NCBI RefSeq assembly: GCF_021531075.1
Contig: NZ_JADYTJ010000028.1
Span: forward strand, 1-42,952
Reading direction: 5' to 3'
Origin: Bacteroides caecigallinarum
Lineage (GTDB): Bacteria > Bacteroidota > Bacteroidia > Bacteroidales > Bacteroidaceae
DNA: 42,952 nt
Within the stretch, counting starts at the first letter, position 1; every line of letters begins with the position of its first letter. Below, piece after piece: positions 1-8,475 of this stretch. The notes beneath the pieces are model-generated. The model was given only the letters and a program-made list of their open reading frames with translations, made no database searches and was not told where the DNA came from. The position numbers were made by a program, and so were the translations under genes.

Positions 1-64
1 CAGCAGAACCACCACCTAAGGAGGTAATAAGCTCATAAGAGGGGCTTGTCTGATATGAAAATAA
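1..64. other. Window edge, no complete gene
   Basis: This is too short to assign. On the plus strand one frame is open from the window edge to a TAA at 36-38 and would encode a C-terminus ending PPPKEVISS. It could be the tail of an upstream gene, but nothing else supports that. Confidence 0.2.
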
Positions 65-96
65 CTCCCAACTTATCTATTTCAGCAAGTTGGGAG
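65..96 (-). terminator. Terminator hairpin after the left HU-like gene
   Basis: CTCCCAACTT (65-74) and AAGTTGGGAG (87-96) form a perfect 10-bp stem with a 12-base loop. Read on the minus strand it is followed by TTATTTT. The HU-like stop codon (82-84) lies inside the loop, so the hairpin overlaps the end of the gene. Confidence 0.6.
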
Positions 97-441
97 GGAA
101 TTCACGTCTTTAGCGGACAGTAATAATTTCTTTATCAATCCGTCGTGGAATTCATCCTTCGATGTAGCCCCTTCACCGCTCAGGCTCACTTGCAAAGAAC
201 CCAGCTCTCCCAGACGGACAATTTCTCCATTTGCCAAAGAGTCGGCAACCACATCTTCCAGAGCTATGAGCACCGCCATCACGTCCGCTCTCGTCACAGT
301 ACACATCTGCTGGATTCTTGCCGACAGCTCCCTGATTCCCGCTTCTCCTCTGGCCTGTGCCTGTGCATAATACTTTCCCTCCAATTCAGGTGTTTTAGGG
401 TCTTTACGTTCTACTACCGAATAAGTCAAATACTTGTCCAT
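82..441 (-). CDS. HU-like DNA-binding protein, C-terminally altered copy
   Basis: This 119-residue protein belongs to the Bacteroidales HU-related DNA-binding family (HU-like, IHF/HU fold), which is expected to bind and bend DNA in the nucleoid. It is nearly identical to the 140-residue protein at 35666-36088 from residue 1 to about 104 (MDKYLTYSVVERKDP, then VTRADVMAVLIALEDVVAD and GEIVRLGELGSLQVS). After DGLIKK the sequence diverges and stops about 20 residues early, with the stop inside a terminator hairpin. The paralogue has an ILFRSGETL-type tail there, so this copy looks truncated or rearranged at its 3' end. The start is fixed by the paralogue and by an AAAGGA ribosome site just upstream. 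Its promoter and leader are also shared with the paralogue. Whether the altered tail still works is unknown. Confidence 0.85.
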   Translation of the reverse strand: MDKYLTYSVVERKDPKTPELEGKYYAQAQARGEAGIRELSARIQQMCTVTRADVMAVLIALEDVVADSLANGEIVRLGELGSLQVSLSGEGATSKDEFHDGLIKKLLLSAKDVNSLPTC

Positions 442-470
442 AATTTTTTCCTTTCTTTTAAATTGTTTTT

Positions 471-555
471 TCTAGATACTAGTTGACTAGGTACTAGTTA
501 CTAGTTGACGAGGCTCTCCATCCGGATGGCTCTAACAACTAACAACTCTTAACTA
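471..555. repeat. CTAG-word repeat cluster 1 with CCATCCGGATGG core
   Basis: Short words around CTAG (TACTAGT, GACTAGG, ACTAGTTGAC) are followed by the 12-bp palindrome CCATCCGGATGG at 518-529 and a CTAACAACTAACAACT tract. The cluster lies in the 5' leader of the left HU-like gene, between its promoter (634-641) and its start codon. Confidence 0.85.
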
Positions 556-641
556 CTTGAATCCTTGTCAACTAAATAGTTATTACTCTCTGTTGTAATC
601 TTAATTAAACCGGTTTTCTTTTTGATTACGATACAAAGGTA
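556..641 (-). promoter_or_regulatory. HU-like gene promoter and conserved leader
   Basis: On the minus strand a TACCTTTG -7 box (complement of 634-641) matches the Bacteroides TAnnTTTG consensus; I see no good -33 box. The next ~110 bases of leader match the leader of the right HU-like copy (35452-35567). They include GTAATC and GATTAC half-sites in inverted orientation flanking AACCGGTT, and a TTTAGTTGACAAGGATT block. Conservation between the two copies suggests a regulatory or structural role. Confidence 0.55.
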
Positions 642-792
642 GTATGCCGTCCACACCCACAGCTCCCTTTTGTCCGCTTTGGGTTCTATATGTCAGTATA
701 AGTCTTTATTTGTATGTTTTTATTTACGTTTATATAAGCGATTCATGCTTTTTATGCTTATATTTGTGTTTACGGACAACCTCAATACCATT

Positions 793-2010
793 ATGAATCG
801 AAAAGCACTATATATATTATTATTTTTTGTCATCGTAGCCCACTCTGTCTCCCGTTCGCAGCCTGTCTTCCGGAACCTGTCTTACGGACTCACCTACGAA
901 CGCGGCAATCTCATCCCGGGCGACAAGTATGGCAAGGACCTCATAAAGGGCAACAACTATTCATCCTATGCCTTTCATGTGTCTTATCGTGCCGACAGTC
1001 TTCGTGCCACTCCCTCCGACCTCTCTTTCGGTTATCCCGTCATCGAGGGCGGCATCCTTGTGTCGGACTATAGCCGTTCGCCCCTATACCATCCCTCATC
1101 GTCCACATCCGGCAACATAGGATATATGATAGGGCTTTACGGCAAATTCTGTCGCGACCTCTTCAATACCGGCTCCTTCCGCATGGGATATACCATAGCC
1201 AACGGCATAGGAGTATCCACCCGTCCATATTCCTACCCCGACAATCAGGCCAACGAATTCATCGGTTCGCGTTTCTCCATATATTTCTCCACCGATCTGT
1301 ATGCAGCATATCGCTTTCATCCTCGTTTCGAGGTGATGCTCTCCGGAGGCCTGAAACACTATTCCAATTCCGCCCTCGGACGTCCCAACAAGGGAGCCAA
1401 CACCCTGGGTATGGCCTTGGGTATGCGCTACTACCCTTCGGCCGATGTTACTCCGCTCTACAAGGTGTATAATCCTTCATCCTCGCCATTGCGCCGTCTC
1501 GAACTCGATCTCAATGCAGGATGCAATCTCCACACCATGATAGAGGGCTGGTATTATTTTCTCGGCGACCCCTCCACACGTCCGTCCCGTTTCCAGGTCC
1601 ATCCGTCCTTTGCCGCATCTGTTTCTGCCATGTACCGTTACCATATCAAGTTCAGTTCCGGCATAGGCATAGACTATATACGCCCCTCCTACGTGTCCGA
1701 ATCCACCAGACTCGACACAGCTATGGGCGGTAAGAACCAGACCTACAGCCCGCACATCCTTGGAGTGTCATTAAAGCATGAGATACACTACCGTCAGCTA
1801 AGCCTCTGTGTTGGCCTGGGCTACTACCTGCACCGCGAACTCGGACATTTCGACAGACTGATGAGCAAACCATATTACGAAACCATCGGCTTGCGCTACT
1901 ATATTCCCCACACACCGCTCTACGTCAGCTATCATGTCCTGGCACATCTATTTCGTGCCGACAGTATGCAGTTCGGCATAGGCATACGCCAGCCGTTAGC
2001 CTTTTTGTAA
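793..2010 (+). CDS. PagL-like acyloxyacyl hydrolase family outer-membrane protein
   Basis: This 405-residue exported protein has an N-terminal signal peptide (residues 1 to about 22, MNRKALYILLFFVIVAHS) and a beta-barrel-type sequence of alternating aromatic and small residues. Residues 188-192 read KHYSN, matching the PagL active-site pattern in which His and Ser act in lipid A 3-O-deacylation. In Bacteroidales such proteins are usually annotated acyloxyacyl hydrolase and would act on outer-membrane lipid A. The protein is roughly twice the size of PagL; the C-terminal half (about 215-405) looks like further barrel strands. The ATG at 793 is preferred over upstream codons because the signal peptide begins there. 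It is a single gene, followed by the promoter of the next operon. The substrate is inferred. Confidence 0.7.
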   Translation: MNRKALYILLFFVIVAHSVSRSQPVFRNLSYGLTYERGNLIPGDKYGKDLIKGNNYSSYAFHVSYRADSLRATPSDLSFGYPVIEGGILVSDYSRSPLYHPSSSTSGNIGYMIGLYGKFCRDLFNTGSFRMGYTIANGIGVSTRPYSYPDNQANEFIGSRFSIYFSTDLYAAYRFHPRFEVMLSGGLKHYSNSALGRPNKGANTLGMALGMRYYPSADVTPLYKVYNPSSSPLRRLELDLNAGCNLHTMIEGWYYFLGDPSTRPSRFQVHPSFAASVSAMYRYHIKFSSGIGIDYIRPSYVSESTRLDTAMGGKNQTYSPHILGVSLKHEIHYRQLSLCVGLGYYLHRELGHFDRLMSKPYYETIGLRYYIPHTPLYVSYHVLAHLFRADSMQFGIGIRQPLAFL

Positions 2011-2036
2011 TGAATACAACTTTTTCATCTATAAGA

Positions 2037-2067
2037 TTTGATATTAAATATAAAATACCTAACTTTG
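2037..2067 (+). promoter_or_regulatory. Promoter of the ResB-CcsA operon
   Basis: TTTG (2037-2040), a 19-base spacer and TAACTTTG (2060-2067) match the Bacteroides -33/-7 consensus. Transcription would start near 2075, about 55 bases before the ATG at 2131. Confidence 0.7.
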
Positions 2068-2130
2068 CACAATGATAAACAGACCGACTAAACTAAGGCA
2101 GGCCATCCCTGCACATAACATACCTTGTCA

Positions 2131-3048
2131 ATGAAAAGATCAACATATATCGCCTTTTGGAGTACACTCATACTCCTCTCGTCTGTAATACAATATTTTA
2201 CAGGCAATTTTCCCTATTCCGTATTCAGCTTTCCCCTCAATCTCATTGTCGGAGCATTGTGGATATACCTCATATATCTTTCGCTTGGCAGCTACCCCGA
2301 CAGGCCTGCCGTACGTTTCATGCTCTCCGGCAGCACCACATTCTTCAGCCTGCTTTTTCTCATCCTCGGTTCGCTGGTCATCGGGCTTTTCCCGCAGATG
2401 ACGGCTGCCGATGCCCAAGCCATGCCCGGCATACTCTCCCGCCTGGGAGTATATAATTTCATGTCCTCATGGATATTCGTGGCCATTCTCACAGTCTTCC
2501 TTACCCATCTGGGCATGATAACCCTTCGCGGCACTATGCGTCGTGCCACTTTCCGCCTACGTTTCTTTCTCAATCATGCCGGACTCTGGATAGCAGTCTT
2601 TGCCACATTCCTGGGCAGTGCCGATACCGTCACGCTCCGCATACCCGTGTTCTTCGACCGTCCCAACCGCGAAGCCTATACCCTCGAAGGCGAGAGGACA
2701 TTCCTTGGCCATAACCTCCTTCTGAAAGACTTTCATGCCGAATACTACGAGAATGGCGCCCCGCGCAACTACCTTGCCGTTGTCAGCCTTTCAGAACCCG
2801 GTTCCGATACAGCCGAAGAGTTCACCCTCAGGGTAAATCATCCATACAGCCATACCTTTGGTCAGGACATCTATCTCACAAGCTACGACACCACTTCCGC
2901 CCGTCCGCGCTACTGCATACTCCAGATAGTCATCCAGCCCTGGAAATACATACAGCTCCTCGGCATTATCATGACACTGGCCGGAGGCATCATGCTGTTC
3001 GCCTTCGGACCGCGTTCAGGCAAGAAACAACTCACACAAACCACTTAA
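2131..3048 (+). CDS. resB: ResB-like cytochrome c biogenesis protein
   Basis: This 305-residue membrane protein of the system II (Ccs) pathway works with CcsA to deliver haem to apocytochromes c on the outer face of the inner membrane. Hydrophobic segments lie at about residues 8-22, 33-50, 66-84 and 110-128, with more near 148-160 and a last one near 275-295. Between the last two is an exported domain containing VNHPYSHTFGQDIYLTSYD, which resembles the ResB pattern of NHP, then GxxIY, then SYD. It is shorter than typical ResB proteins of 400 or more residues, as is common in Bacteroidetes. The ATG at 2131 is chosen over a TTG at 2125. ccsA begins 14 bases downstream, so the two are an operon. 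Confidence 0.75.
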   Translation: MKRSTYIAFWSTLILLSSVIQYFTGNFPYSVFSFPLNLIVGALWIYLIYLSLGSYPDRPAVRFMLSGSTTFFSLLFLILGSLVIGLFPQMTAADAQAMPGILSRLGVYNFMSSWIFVAILTVFLTHLGMITLRGTMRRATFRLRFFLNHAGLWIAVFATFLGSADTVTLRIPVFFDRPNREAYTLEGERTFLGHNLLLKDFHAEYYENGAPRNYLAVVSLSEPGSDTAEEFTLRVNHPYSHTFGQDIYLTSYDTTSARPRYCILQIVIQPWKYIQLLGIIMTLAGGIMLFAFGPRSGKKQLTQTT

Positions 3049-3062
3049 CCACAACTGCATTT

Positions 3063-3872
3063 ATGACAATAAACTGGGACACATTCCATATCTTCACCAT
3101 CATAGCCATAATCCTGTGGCTCTGCGGTTCGGTGCTCTCCGCACTCAGCAGCCGCCTGTCGCGTCCGGCTGTACTTTTCAGTCTTCTGGGCACACTCACA
3201 CTCCTCGTGTTCATAGCCGGACTCTGGTCATTCCAGCAGCGTCCGCCCTTGCGCACTATGGGCGAGACACGCCTCTGGTACTCCTTCTTCATGGGCATCT
3301 CCGGACTCATAACCTACTGCCGCTGGCGTTACCGCTGGATACTCTCATTCACCACCGTCCTCTCGGCAGTGTTCTGCATCATCAATATTGTCAAACCCGA
3401 GATACACGACCAGTCCCTCATGCCTGCCCTGCAGAGCATATGGTTCATACCCCACGTCACAGTCTATATGTTCTCCTACTCCCTTCTGGGATGCGCCTTC
3501 ATCATAGGCTGCCTCGGACTCTTCCGCTCCCGCCCTTCATACCTCTCCACAGCCGACGAGCTGGTATATGGCGGCACAGCCTTCCTCACCGTCGGGATGC
3601 TCACAGGAGCCATCTGGGCAAAGGAAGCATGGGGCAACTACTGGAGCTGGGACCCCAAAGAAACATGGGCACTCATCACCTGGAGCATATATCTCATATA
3701 TATACACCTGCGTCTGCACAGCCCCTTCGGCAAGTCCGCCACCTTCCGCACACGCATCCTCTATGCCACCCTCGTGGCAGGATTTCTCACACTGCAGATG
3801 TGCTGGTACGGAGTCAACTATCTCCCTGCCGCACGCAACAGCGTACATTTATATAACAGAACAACCAACTAA
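3063..3872 (+). CDS. ccsA: CcsA/CcmC-family cytochrome c assembly protein
   Basis: This 269-residue multi-pass protein is the haem-handling partner of ResB in system II cytochrome c biogenesis. The tryptophan-rich WWD motif is clear (WGNYWSWDPKETWALITW, about residues 195-212). Flanking histidines occur in IPHVTVYMFSYSLLG and near the C-terminus (YGVNYLPAARNSVHLY), as expected of haem ligands. About seven to eight hydrophobic segments are visible. It lies between resB and a multi-haem peroxidase; that cytochrome is an obvious client. Confidence 0.88.
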   Translation: MTINWDTFHIFTIIAIILWLCGSVLSALSSRLSRPAVLFSLLGTLTLLVFIAGLWSFQQRPPLRTMGETRLWYSFFMGISGLITYCRWRYRWILSFTTVLSAVFCIINIVKPEIHDQSLMPALQSIWFIPHVTVYMFSYSLLGCAFIIGCLGLFRSRPSYLSTADELVYGGTAFLTVGMLTGAIWAKEAWGNYWSWDPKETWALITWSIYLIYIHLRLHSPFGKSATFRTRILYATLVAGFLTLQMCWYGVNYLPAARNSVHLYNRTTN

Positions 3873-3886
3873 TAAATTAATTTTAT

Positions 3887-5263
3887 ATGAAGAAAAAAGT
3901 AATTTTAGTGCCGTTGGTCATCGCCCTTGGCGGCGTACTGACCTACCGACTGGTCAACACACCTCCGTCGGACGACCTCCCTATGAATGAGATGATGGAG
4001 CAGATCCTCACAGATGGCGGCTGTATGGCTTGCCACGTGTCAAACCCTGAGTTGCCATTCTATGCCAATCTGCCCATAGCAGGCAAAGTGGTAAAGGAAG
4101 ACATCCTTCTGGGATACCGTTCGTTCGACATCCAGCCCATGTATGATGCCATCCGCAATGACGGCACAGTGAGCGAAGTCGACCTTGCCAAAGTAGAGAA
4201 AGTGATAAAGGACGGCACCATGCCGCTTGCCAAATACTATCTCGCACACTGGGGCTCTTCACTCACATCCAAGGAAACAGGCATGGCTCTCGACTGGATA
4301 AGCAAGCACCGTGCCGTAAAATACCCTAACACACTGGCATCAGCCAAGTTTGCCAACGAGCCTGTACGCCCTGTACAGGATTCTGTACCTGTCGACCTGC
4401 GTAAGGTCATCCTCGGCGAAATGCTCTTCCACGACACACGCCTGTCAGTCGACAATACCGTGTCGTGTGCCTCATGCCACGCCCTCAACACAGCCGGAGT
4501 GGACAACAAACGCTTCTCCGAAGGTGTCAGAGGTCAGATAGGTGGAGTAAACGCCCCTACAGTGTTCAATGCCCACTACAATTTCGTGCAGTTCTGGGAC
4601 GGACGTGCCAAGACCCTGGCCGATCAGGCAGGCGGACCTCCACTCAACCCTATCGAGATGGGACACACCAGCTTCGACGATATCTGTGCAGCCCTGGCAG
4701 CCGATAAAGCTTTCACAGCCGCTTTCACACAGGTATATCCTGAAGGCCTCACACAGGCAACCATCACCGATGCCATCCAGGAGTTCGAACGCACACTCCT
4801 CACACCTAACTCACCTTTCGACAAGTACCTGAAAGGCGACGAGACAGCCCTCACAGCCGACGAAATAAGCGGCTACGAGCTCTTCAAGAAGTACGACTGT
4901 GCCACATGCCACGTGGGTGAGAACCTTGGAGGCCAGTCATACGAACTCATGGGTATCAAGGCCGATTACTTTGCCGACCGCGGCACGGAAATCACTTTCG
5001 AGGACCACGGACGCAACAAGGAAACCAAGACCGACTACGACATGCACCGTTTCAAAGTACCTGGCTTGCGTAACATAGCCCTCACCGCACCATACTTCCA
5101 CGACGGTACTAAGGCCACCCTCGAAGAAGCCGTAAAAGACATGGCACACTACGAAGTGGGTGTCGACCTGAGCGACAGCGAGACAGCCCTCATCGTGAAG
5201 TTCCTCAATACACTTACCGGCGAATACAAGGGTAAGACACTTACAAATGATAATTTGCAGTAA
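3887..5263 (+). CDS. Cytochrome c peroxidase (MauG/CCP family) with extra N-terminal haem domain
   Basis: This 458-residue exported protein carries three CxxCH haem c motifs: CMACH (46-50), CASCH (194-198) and CATCH (338-342). Residues 1-20 form a signal anchor. Residues about 30-145 resemble the haem-binding domain often fused to Bacteroidetes peroxidases. Residues about 165-455 are the di-haem peroxidase (ILGEMLFHDTRLS, then VNAPTVFNAHYNFVQFWDGR, then KVPGLRNIALTAPYFHDG), which reduces hydrogen peroxide to water in the periplasm. It starts 14 bases after ccsA and ends in a strong terminator, so the resB-ccsA-peroxidase set is one unit that makes and matures its own cytochrome. The third haem probably relays electrons; this is inferred. 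Confidence 0.9.
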   Translation: MKKKVILVPLVIALGGVLTYRLVNTPPSDDLPMNEMMEQILTDGGCMACHVSNPELPFYANLPIAGKVVKEDILLGYRSFDIQPMYDAIRNDGTVSEVDLAKVEKVIKDGTMPLAKYYLAHWGSSLTSKETGMALDWISKHRAVKYPNTLASAKFANEPVRPVQDSVPVDLRKVILGEMLFHDTRLSVDNTVSCASCHALNTAGVDNKRFSEGVRGQIGGVNAPTVFNAHYNFVQFWDGRAKTLADQAGGPPLNPIEMGHTSFDDICAALAADKAFTAAFTQVYPEGLTQATITDAIQEFERTLLTPNSPFDKYLKGDETALTADEISGYELFKKYDCATCHVGENLGGQSYELMGIKADYFADRGTEITFEDHGRNKETKTDYDMHRFKVPGLRNIALTAPYFHDGTKATLEEAVKDMAHYEVGVDLSDSETALIVKFLNTLTGEYKGKTLTNDNLQ

Positions 5264-5290
5264 AGTCTTAGAGTGAAAAAGTGATAAAAA

Positions 5291-5340
5291 AACTCCCTTA
5301 CGTTTCGGCTTCATGCCTTGCGTAAGGGAGTTGTTGTTTA
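5291..5340. terminator. Bidirectional terminator between peroxidase and polysaccharide operon
   Basis: AACTCCCTTACG (5291-5302) pairs perfectly with CGTAAGGGAGTT (5321-5332) in a 12-bp stem. T-rich DNA follows on the plus side and a run of A precedes it, giving T on the minus side. It separates the convergent operons. Confidence 0.85.
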
Positions 5341-5352
5341 TAATAACTGTTT

Positions 5353-6123
5353 CTATTTCTTGATTCTTGATAATATTACCTCTCCAACTTTATATACATA
5401 TCTCAATGAGAGTAACAACCTGTTTGTATAAATATTGTTTTCTTTAAATGCCCTCAGGTGTTCTTTCATTATCATTTTGTGACTACTCAGTCCCGAAGTG
5501 CTCACACCGCCCGTTCTCATCGTCACGAAATCCTCTTTCATATATCTGGTCCTTATTCTGTTTATGAAAATAGCCCTTAACAGAAATTCAAAGTCGGCAG
5601 CAATTCTATACGAAGTATCATACAGTCCTACTCTGTCAAGACATTCCCTTTTTATGTAGAATGAAGGATGGGCCGGCATGAACCCTAGTCTCATCAGCCA
5701 TCTTCTGAAAACTTTTGACGAGTAATACCTCACCGTCTTTTTCAGATTATCGTTATCTACAAAGTGAATGTCGGCATACACCGCATCCACATCATTTGTC
5801 AGAAAGGCCCTGTTAATATGTTCCAGCACATTTTCCGAGGTATAGAAATCATCAGAGTTCAGAATCCCCACCACATCCCCTGTAGCCATTCTTATACCCT
5901 TGTTCATTGCATCGTATATACCATTGTCCTTTTCGCTTATCCATTTCATCCTTCCTTCGAATTCAGGTTCATAATGTTTCACAATCTCCAGTGTCTTGTC
6001 CTTTGAGCCTCCGTCCACAATGATATATTCTATATCCCTGTAAGTCTGTCTCAGCACCGATTCTATAGTATCTTTAACGGTAGCTTCCGAATTATATGTT
6101 GCTGTTATTATCGAAAATTTCAT
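5353..6123 (-). CDS. Glycosyltransferase family 2
   Basis: This 256-residue GT-A transferase is predicted to add one sugar to the lipid-linked repeat unit on the cytoplasmic side of the inner membrane. The N-terminus FSIITATYNSEATVKDTIES and IIVDGGSKDKT (34-44) are typical of family 2, with NSDD (89-92) as the metal-binding DxD equivalent. It resembles WcaA/WbbD-like GTs that have ADFEFLLR near residue 180. It is the last gene of the seven-gene minus-strand operon, 8 bases after its neighbour, and ends close to the bidirectional terminator. Donor and acceptor sugars cannot be read from sequence. Confidence 0.85.
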   Translation of the reverse strand: MKFSIITATYNSEATVKDTIESVLRQTYRDIEYIIVDGGSKDKTLEIVKHYEPEFEGRMKWISEKDNGIYDAMNKGIRMATGDVVGILNSDDFYTSENVLEHINRAFLTNDVDAVYADIHFVDNDNLKKTVRYYSSKVFRRWLMRLGFMPAHPSFYIKRECLDRVGLYDTSYRIAADFEFLLRAIFINRIRTRYMKEDFVTMRTGGVSTSGLSSHKMIMKEHLRAFKENNIYTNRLLLSLRYVYKVGEVILSRIKK

Positions 6124-6131
6124 GTATGTCG

Positions 6132-7217
6132 TTATTTATTAATGCAGTTCCATGCTGTTTCATACAGTTCAACTGTCTCTTTATAAGCTTTATCCCACGA
6201 AAACCTTTTACAGTTTTCCAATCCTTTTTCTACCACTTTTTTTCTTATCTTTTCATTCTCCAGCATTTTTAGTTTTTCTACAGTTTCTTGTTCTGTTTTG
6301 GTAGAGTTTATCAGCAAAGTGTCGTCTCCGGTCACTTCCGGAATTGACGAACCATTGAATGCAATTACCGGACACCCCGCTCTTTGTGCTTCAATCACCG
6401 GAATTCCGAATCCCTCGTATTCCGACGGATATATCAGTGCAAAAGCATTATTATACACTATATTGAGCTGTACGTTATCAATAAATCCCGTACAGAAATA
6501 CCTTCCAGGCCTGTCCAGATATCCGTCTACCATGCTTTTTTCCTTGTCGCTCAGGGTTGCCCCCACAATCACCAGGTTCAGGTTTGTTACAGCCACAGCC
6601 TTCACTGCCAGTTCAAAATTCTTGTATGCAGCCCTCGAACCTACAAATACGGCATATTTCTGCTTTCCGTACGGCACTATACCGTCACAGCCTTTGTCCG
6701 TCAGACAATAATCCTCAGCCACACCGTTGTATATCACTCTTACTCTATCCTCTTTTATTTGCGGACAGAATTTCATCAGGTCCTTTTTTGTGTTTTCCGA
6801 TATGCATATTATATAGTCCGAGTGCATAATAGCTTTCCTCTTCTGCCATGAGTGTATCCATTTCCTTATTCCACTGTTATATATCTCGTAGGTAAAGTCA
6901 TGCACAGTGGTTATATTTATGGCATTCTTGTCATTCGTATACCTGTAGTATGTAGAGTGGAAGATATACCTGTAATCCTTTTTCACCCTGCACGTCATAT
7001 ATCTTGTAGCTTTCAGATATCTTTTCGAGTGTGTATTCTCCTTGTTCTTGTCGGGTATACATTCGTTCAGTGCCATCACATTCCCCTGCGGACAAGTGTT
7101 TATGCACAAGTATTCATGCTTGTCGTCAATAAATCTTTTCAGCAGTTCGTGCCACACCACAGATATTCCTCCGTGATTCTGCAGTGCGAAAATTATGTTG
7201 TCAAAAATTATTCTCAT
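6132..7217 (-). CDS. Glycosyltransferase family 4 (GT-B)
   Basis: This 361-residue protein has the GT-B layout: an N-terminal acceptor domain beginning MRIIFDNIIFALQNHGGIS and a C-terminal nucleotide-sugar domain. The domain includes YAVFVGSRAAYKNFE (about 188-202) and the EGFGIPVIEAQRAGCPVIA signature (about 273-291), whose first Glu binds the donor. It probably adds a hexose-type sugar to the repeat unit. Its first 17 bases overlap the 3' end of the upstream polymerase gene, which suggests translational coupling. Confidence 0.88.
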   Translation of the reverse strand: MRIIFDNIIFALQNHGGISVVWHELLKRFIDDKHEYLCINTCPQGNVMALNECIPDKNKENTHSKRYLKATRYMTCRVKKDYRYIFHSTYYRYTNDKNAINITTVHDFTYEIYNSGIRKWIHSWQKRKAIMHSDYIICISENTKKDLMKFCPQIKEDRVRVIYNGVAEDYCLTDKGCDGIVPYGKQKYAVFVGSRAAYKNFELAVKAVAVTNLNLVIVGATLSDKEKSMVDGYLDRPGRYFCTGFIDNVQLNIVYNNAFALIYPSEYEGFGIPVIEAQRAGCPVIAFNGSSIPEVTGDDTLLINSTKTEQETVEKLKMLENEKIRKKVVEKGLENCKRFSWDKAYKETVELYETAWNCINK

Positions 7218-8457
7218 ACATATTCTTTTTTTTCTTTTCTGCCAGATAAATAATGTTGCCTATTGTAAATGGTAATAATGCTGTTGCAAAAGATACGGCA
7301 TTGGCCAACAATCCAATAAACCCCAATATAATTACATATTTCATTTTACCTTCCACTATTATTTTCAGATTCTTTACTATCACATACAGCAATAGTAATC
7401 CTACTGCTCCTAGTTCAAACAGTATACTACCCCATCCACTCATTATTCTGATGATTTTATTGTTTAGAGTGTAGTCTGTCACCAGATAGTTCAAGTCCGG
7501 GTTGTTATAGCAGTCATCCATGAAGTCGGCATATTGACTGTATCCGTGTGGTAATCCCCAATTCTCGAAGAAACCATAAATAGGAAAAAACAAATGTACA
7601 AAACGTTCGTTTATACTATCATCAATAAGCACCAGTTTATCAGGGTTTTCAAACATCAGTGTTAAAATCCTTCCTATTCTGATACCGCTTATCTGTTCCG
7701 AATAGTTGTTTATTATCGTAATAAATACAAACAGAAAAAAAGAAACAATCAGAAAAATCTTCAGTTTGTTTTTTTTCTTTGCCATGAACGATATGAATGC
7801 GTATAACATAAGACACGCTAATATCATAAGTATCACAAGCGATGACCTTGCATATATAAAAATTTGAATGATTAACAATGTATAGAGCTTTTTTATTCCT
7901 TTATTTTCCTTGAAATTGAGATAGCCTAAAAGGATGAATAGTATACATATGATTCCATAAAAAGTAGGTTCCGGTGCAAGGCATACTACTCCTCGTCCAC
8001 TTTCAATCGTATCTTCTGAACTTCCTCTCGGTAGTAGGAAAGATAAGAAATTAGAGTATACAAATGTTTGAATAGTGCCGATAATAAACCAAGTATATAC
8101 AGTCCTTTTGAAAATATTATAATTAAGTCCCCCAGTAAAGTTCATGCACTTATACGTTACATATGAAATAACGAACAGACTAACATAATTCACTAATGAC
8201 CTGATACTTCCAAAATCAAATTCAGAAAAGAACAACATACCGACTGAGAATACCGCAATAATAAGCAGTAGGAATAACGACAGGTTTATTTTGCTTGTAA
8301 AATAAAATGGCAATATAATCATAGATACCATCAAAGCATAAGGTTGGCTGTCAGTACCCAGAGGTATAATCTGTATGAAAGGAAAGAAAGATGACAATAT
8401 CAACAATGTAATTAAAAAATTTGATATATCTAGCTTGGCCTGTTCTTTTTCTATCAT
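7201..8457 (-). CDS. wzy: Wzy-like O-antigen/capsule polymerase
   Basis: This 418-residue protein is very hydrophobic, with about ten to twelve predicted membrane segments. It has a larger polar loop around residues 255-330 (FENPDKLVLIDDSINERFVHLFFPIYG, continuing to YLVTDYTLNNKI). That topology, low sequence similarity to anything specific, and a position among glycosyltransferases next to a flippase are the usual basis for calling Wzy. It would polymerise undecaprenyl-linked repeat units on the periplasmic face. Its base composition is A+T-rich compared with the flanking housekeeping genes, a common sign of transferred polysaccharide genes. Confidence 0.7.
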   Translation of the reverse strand: MIEKEQAKLDISNFLITLLILSSFFPFIQIIPLGTDSQPYALMVSMIILPFYFTSKINLSLFLLLIIAVFSVGMLFFSEFDFGSIRSLVNYVSLFVISYVTYKCMNFTGGLNYNIFKRTVYTWFIIGTIQTFVYSNFLSFLLPRGSSEDTIESGRGVVCLAPEPTFYGIICILFILLGYLNFKENKGIKKLYTLLIIQIFIYARSSLVILMILACLMLYAFISFMAKKKNKLKIFLIVSFFLFVFITIINNYSEQISGIRIGRILTLMFENPDKLVLIDDSINERFVHLFFPIYGFFENWGLPHGYSQYADFMDDCYNNPDLNYLVTDYTLNNKIIRIMSGWGSILFELGAVGLLLLYVIVKNLKIIVEGKMKYVIILGFIGLLANAVSFATALLPFTIGNIIYLAEKKKKNMYENNF

Positions 8458-8475
8458 ATTTGTTATCTACAATAT

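Noticed and set aside
670..792. Upstream in-frame extension of the PagL-like gene
   Set aside because: The signal peptide begins at the ATG at 793, and an extension would place a second hydrophobic stretch before it.
3116..3856. Second open frame inside ccsA
   Set aside because: It is an out-of-frame reading rich in His and Pro; ccsA carries the WWD motif and explains the region.
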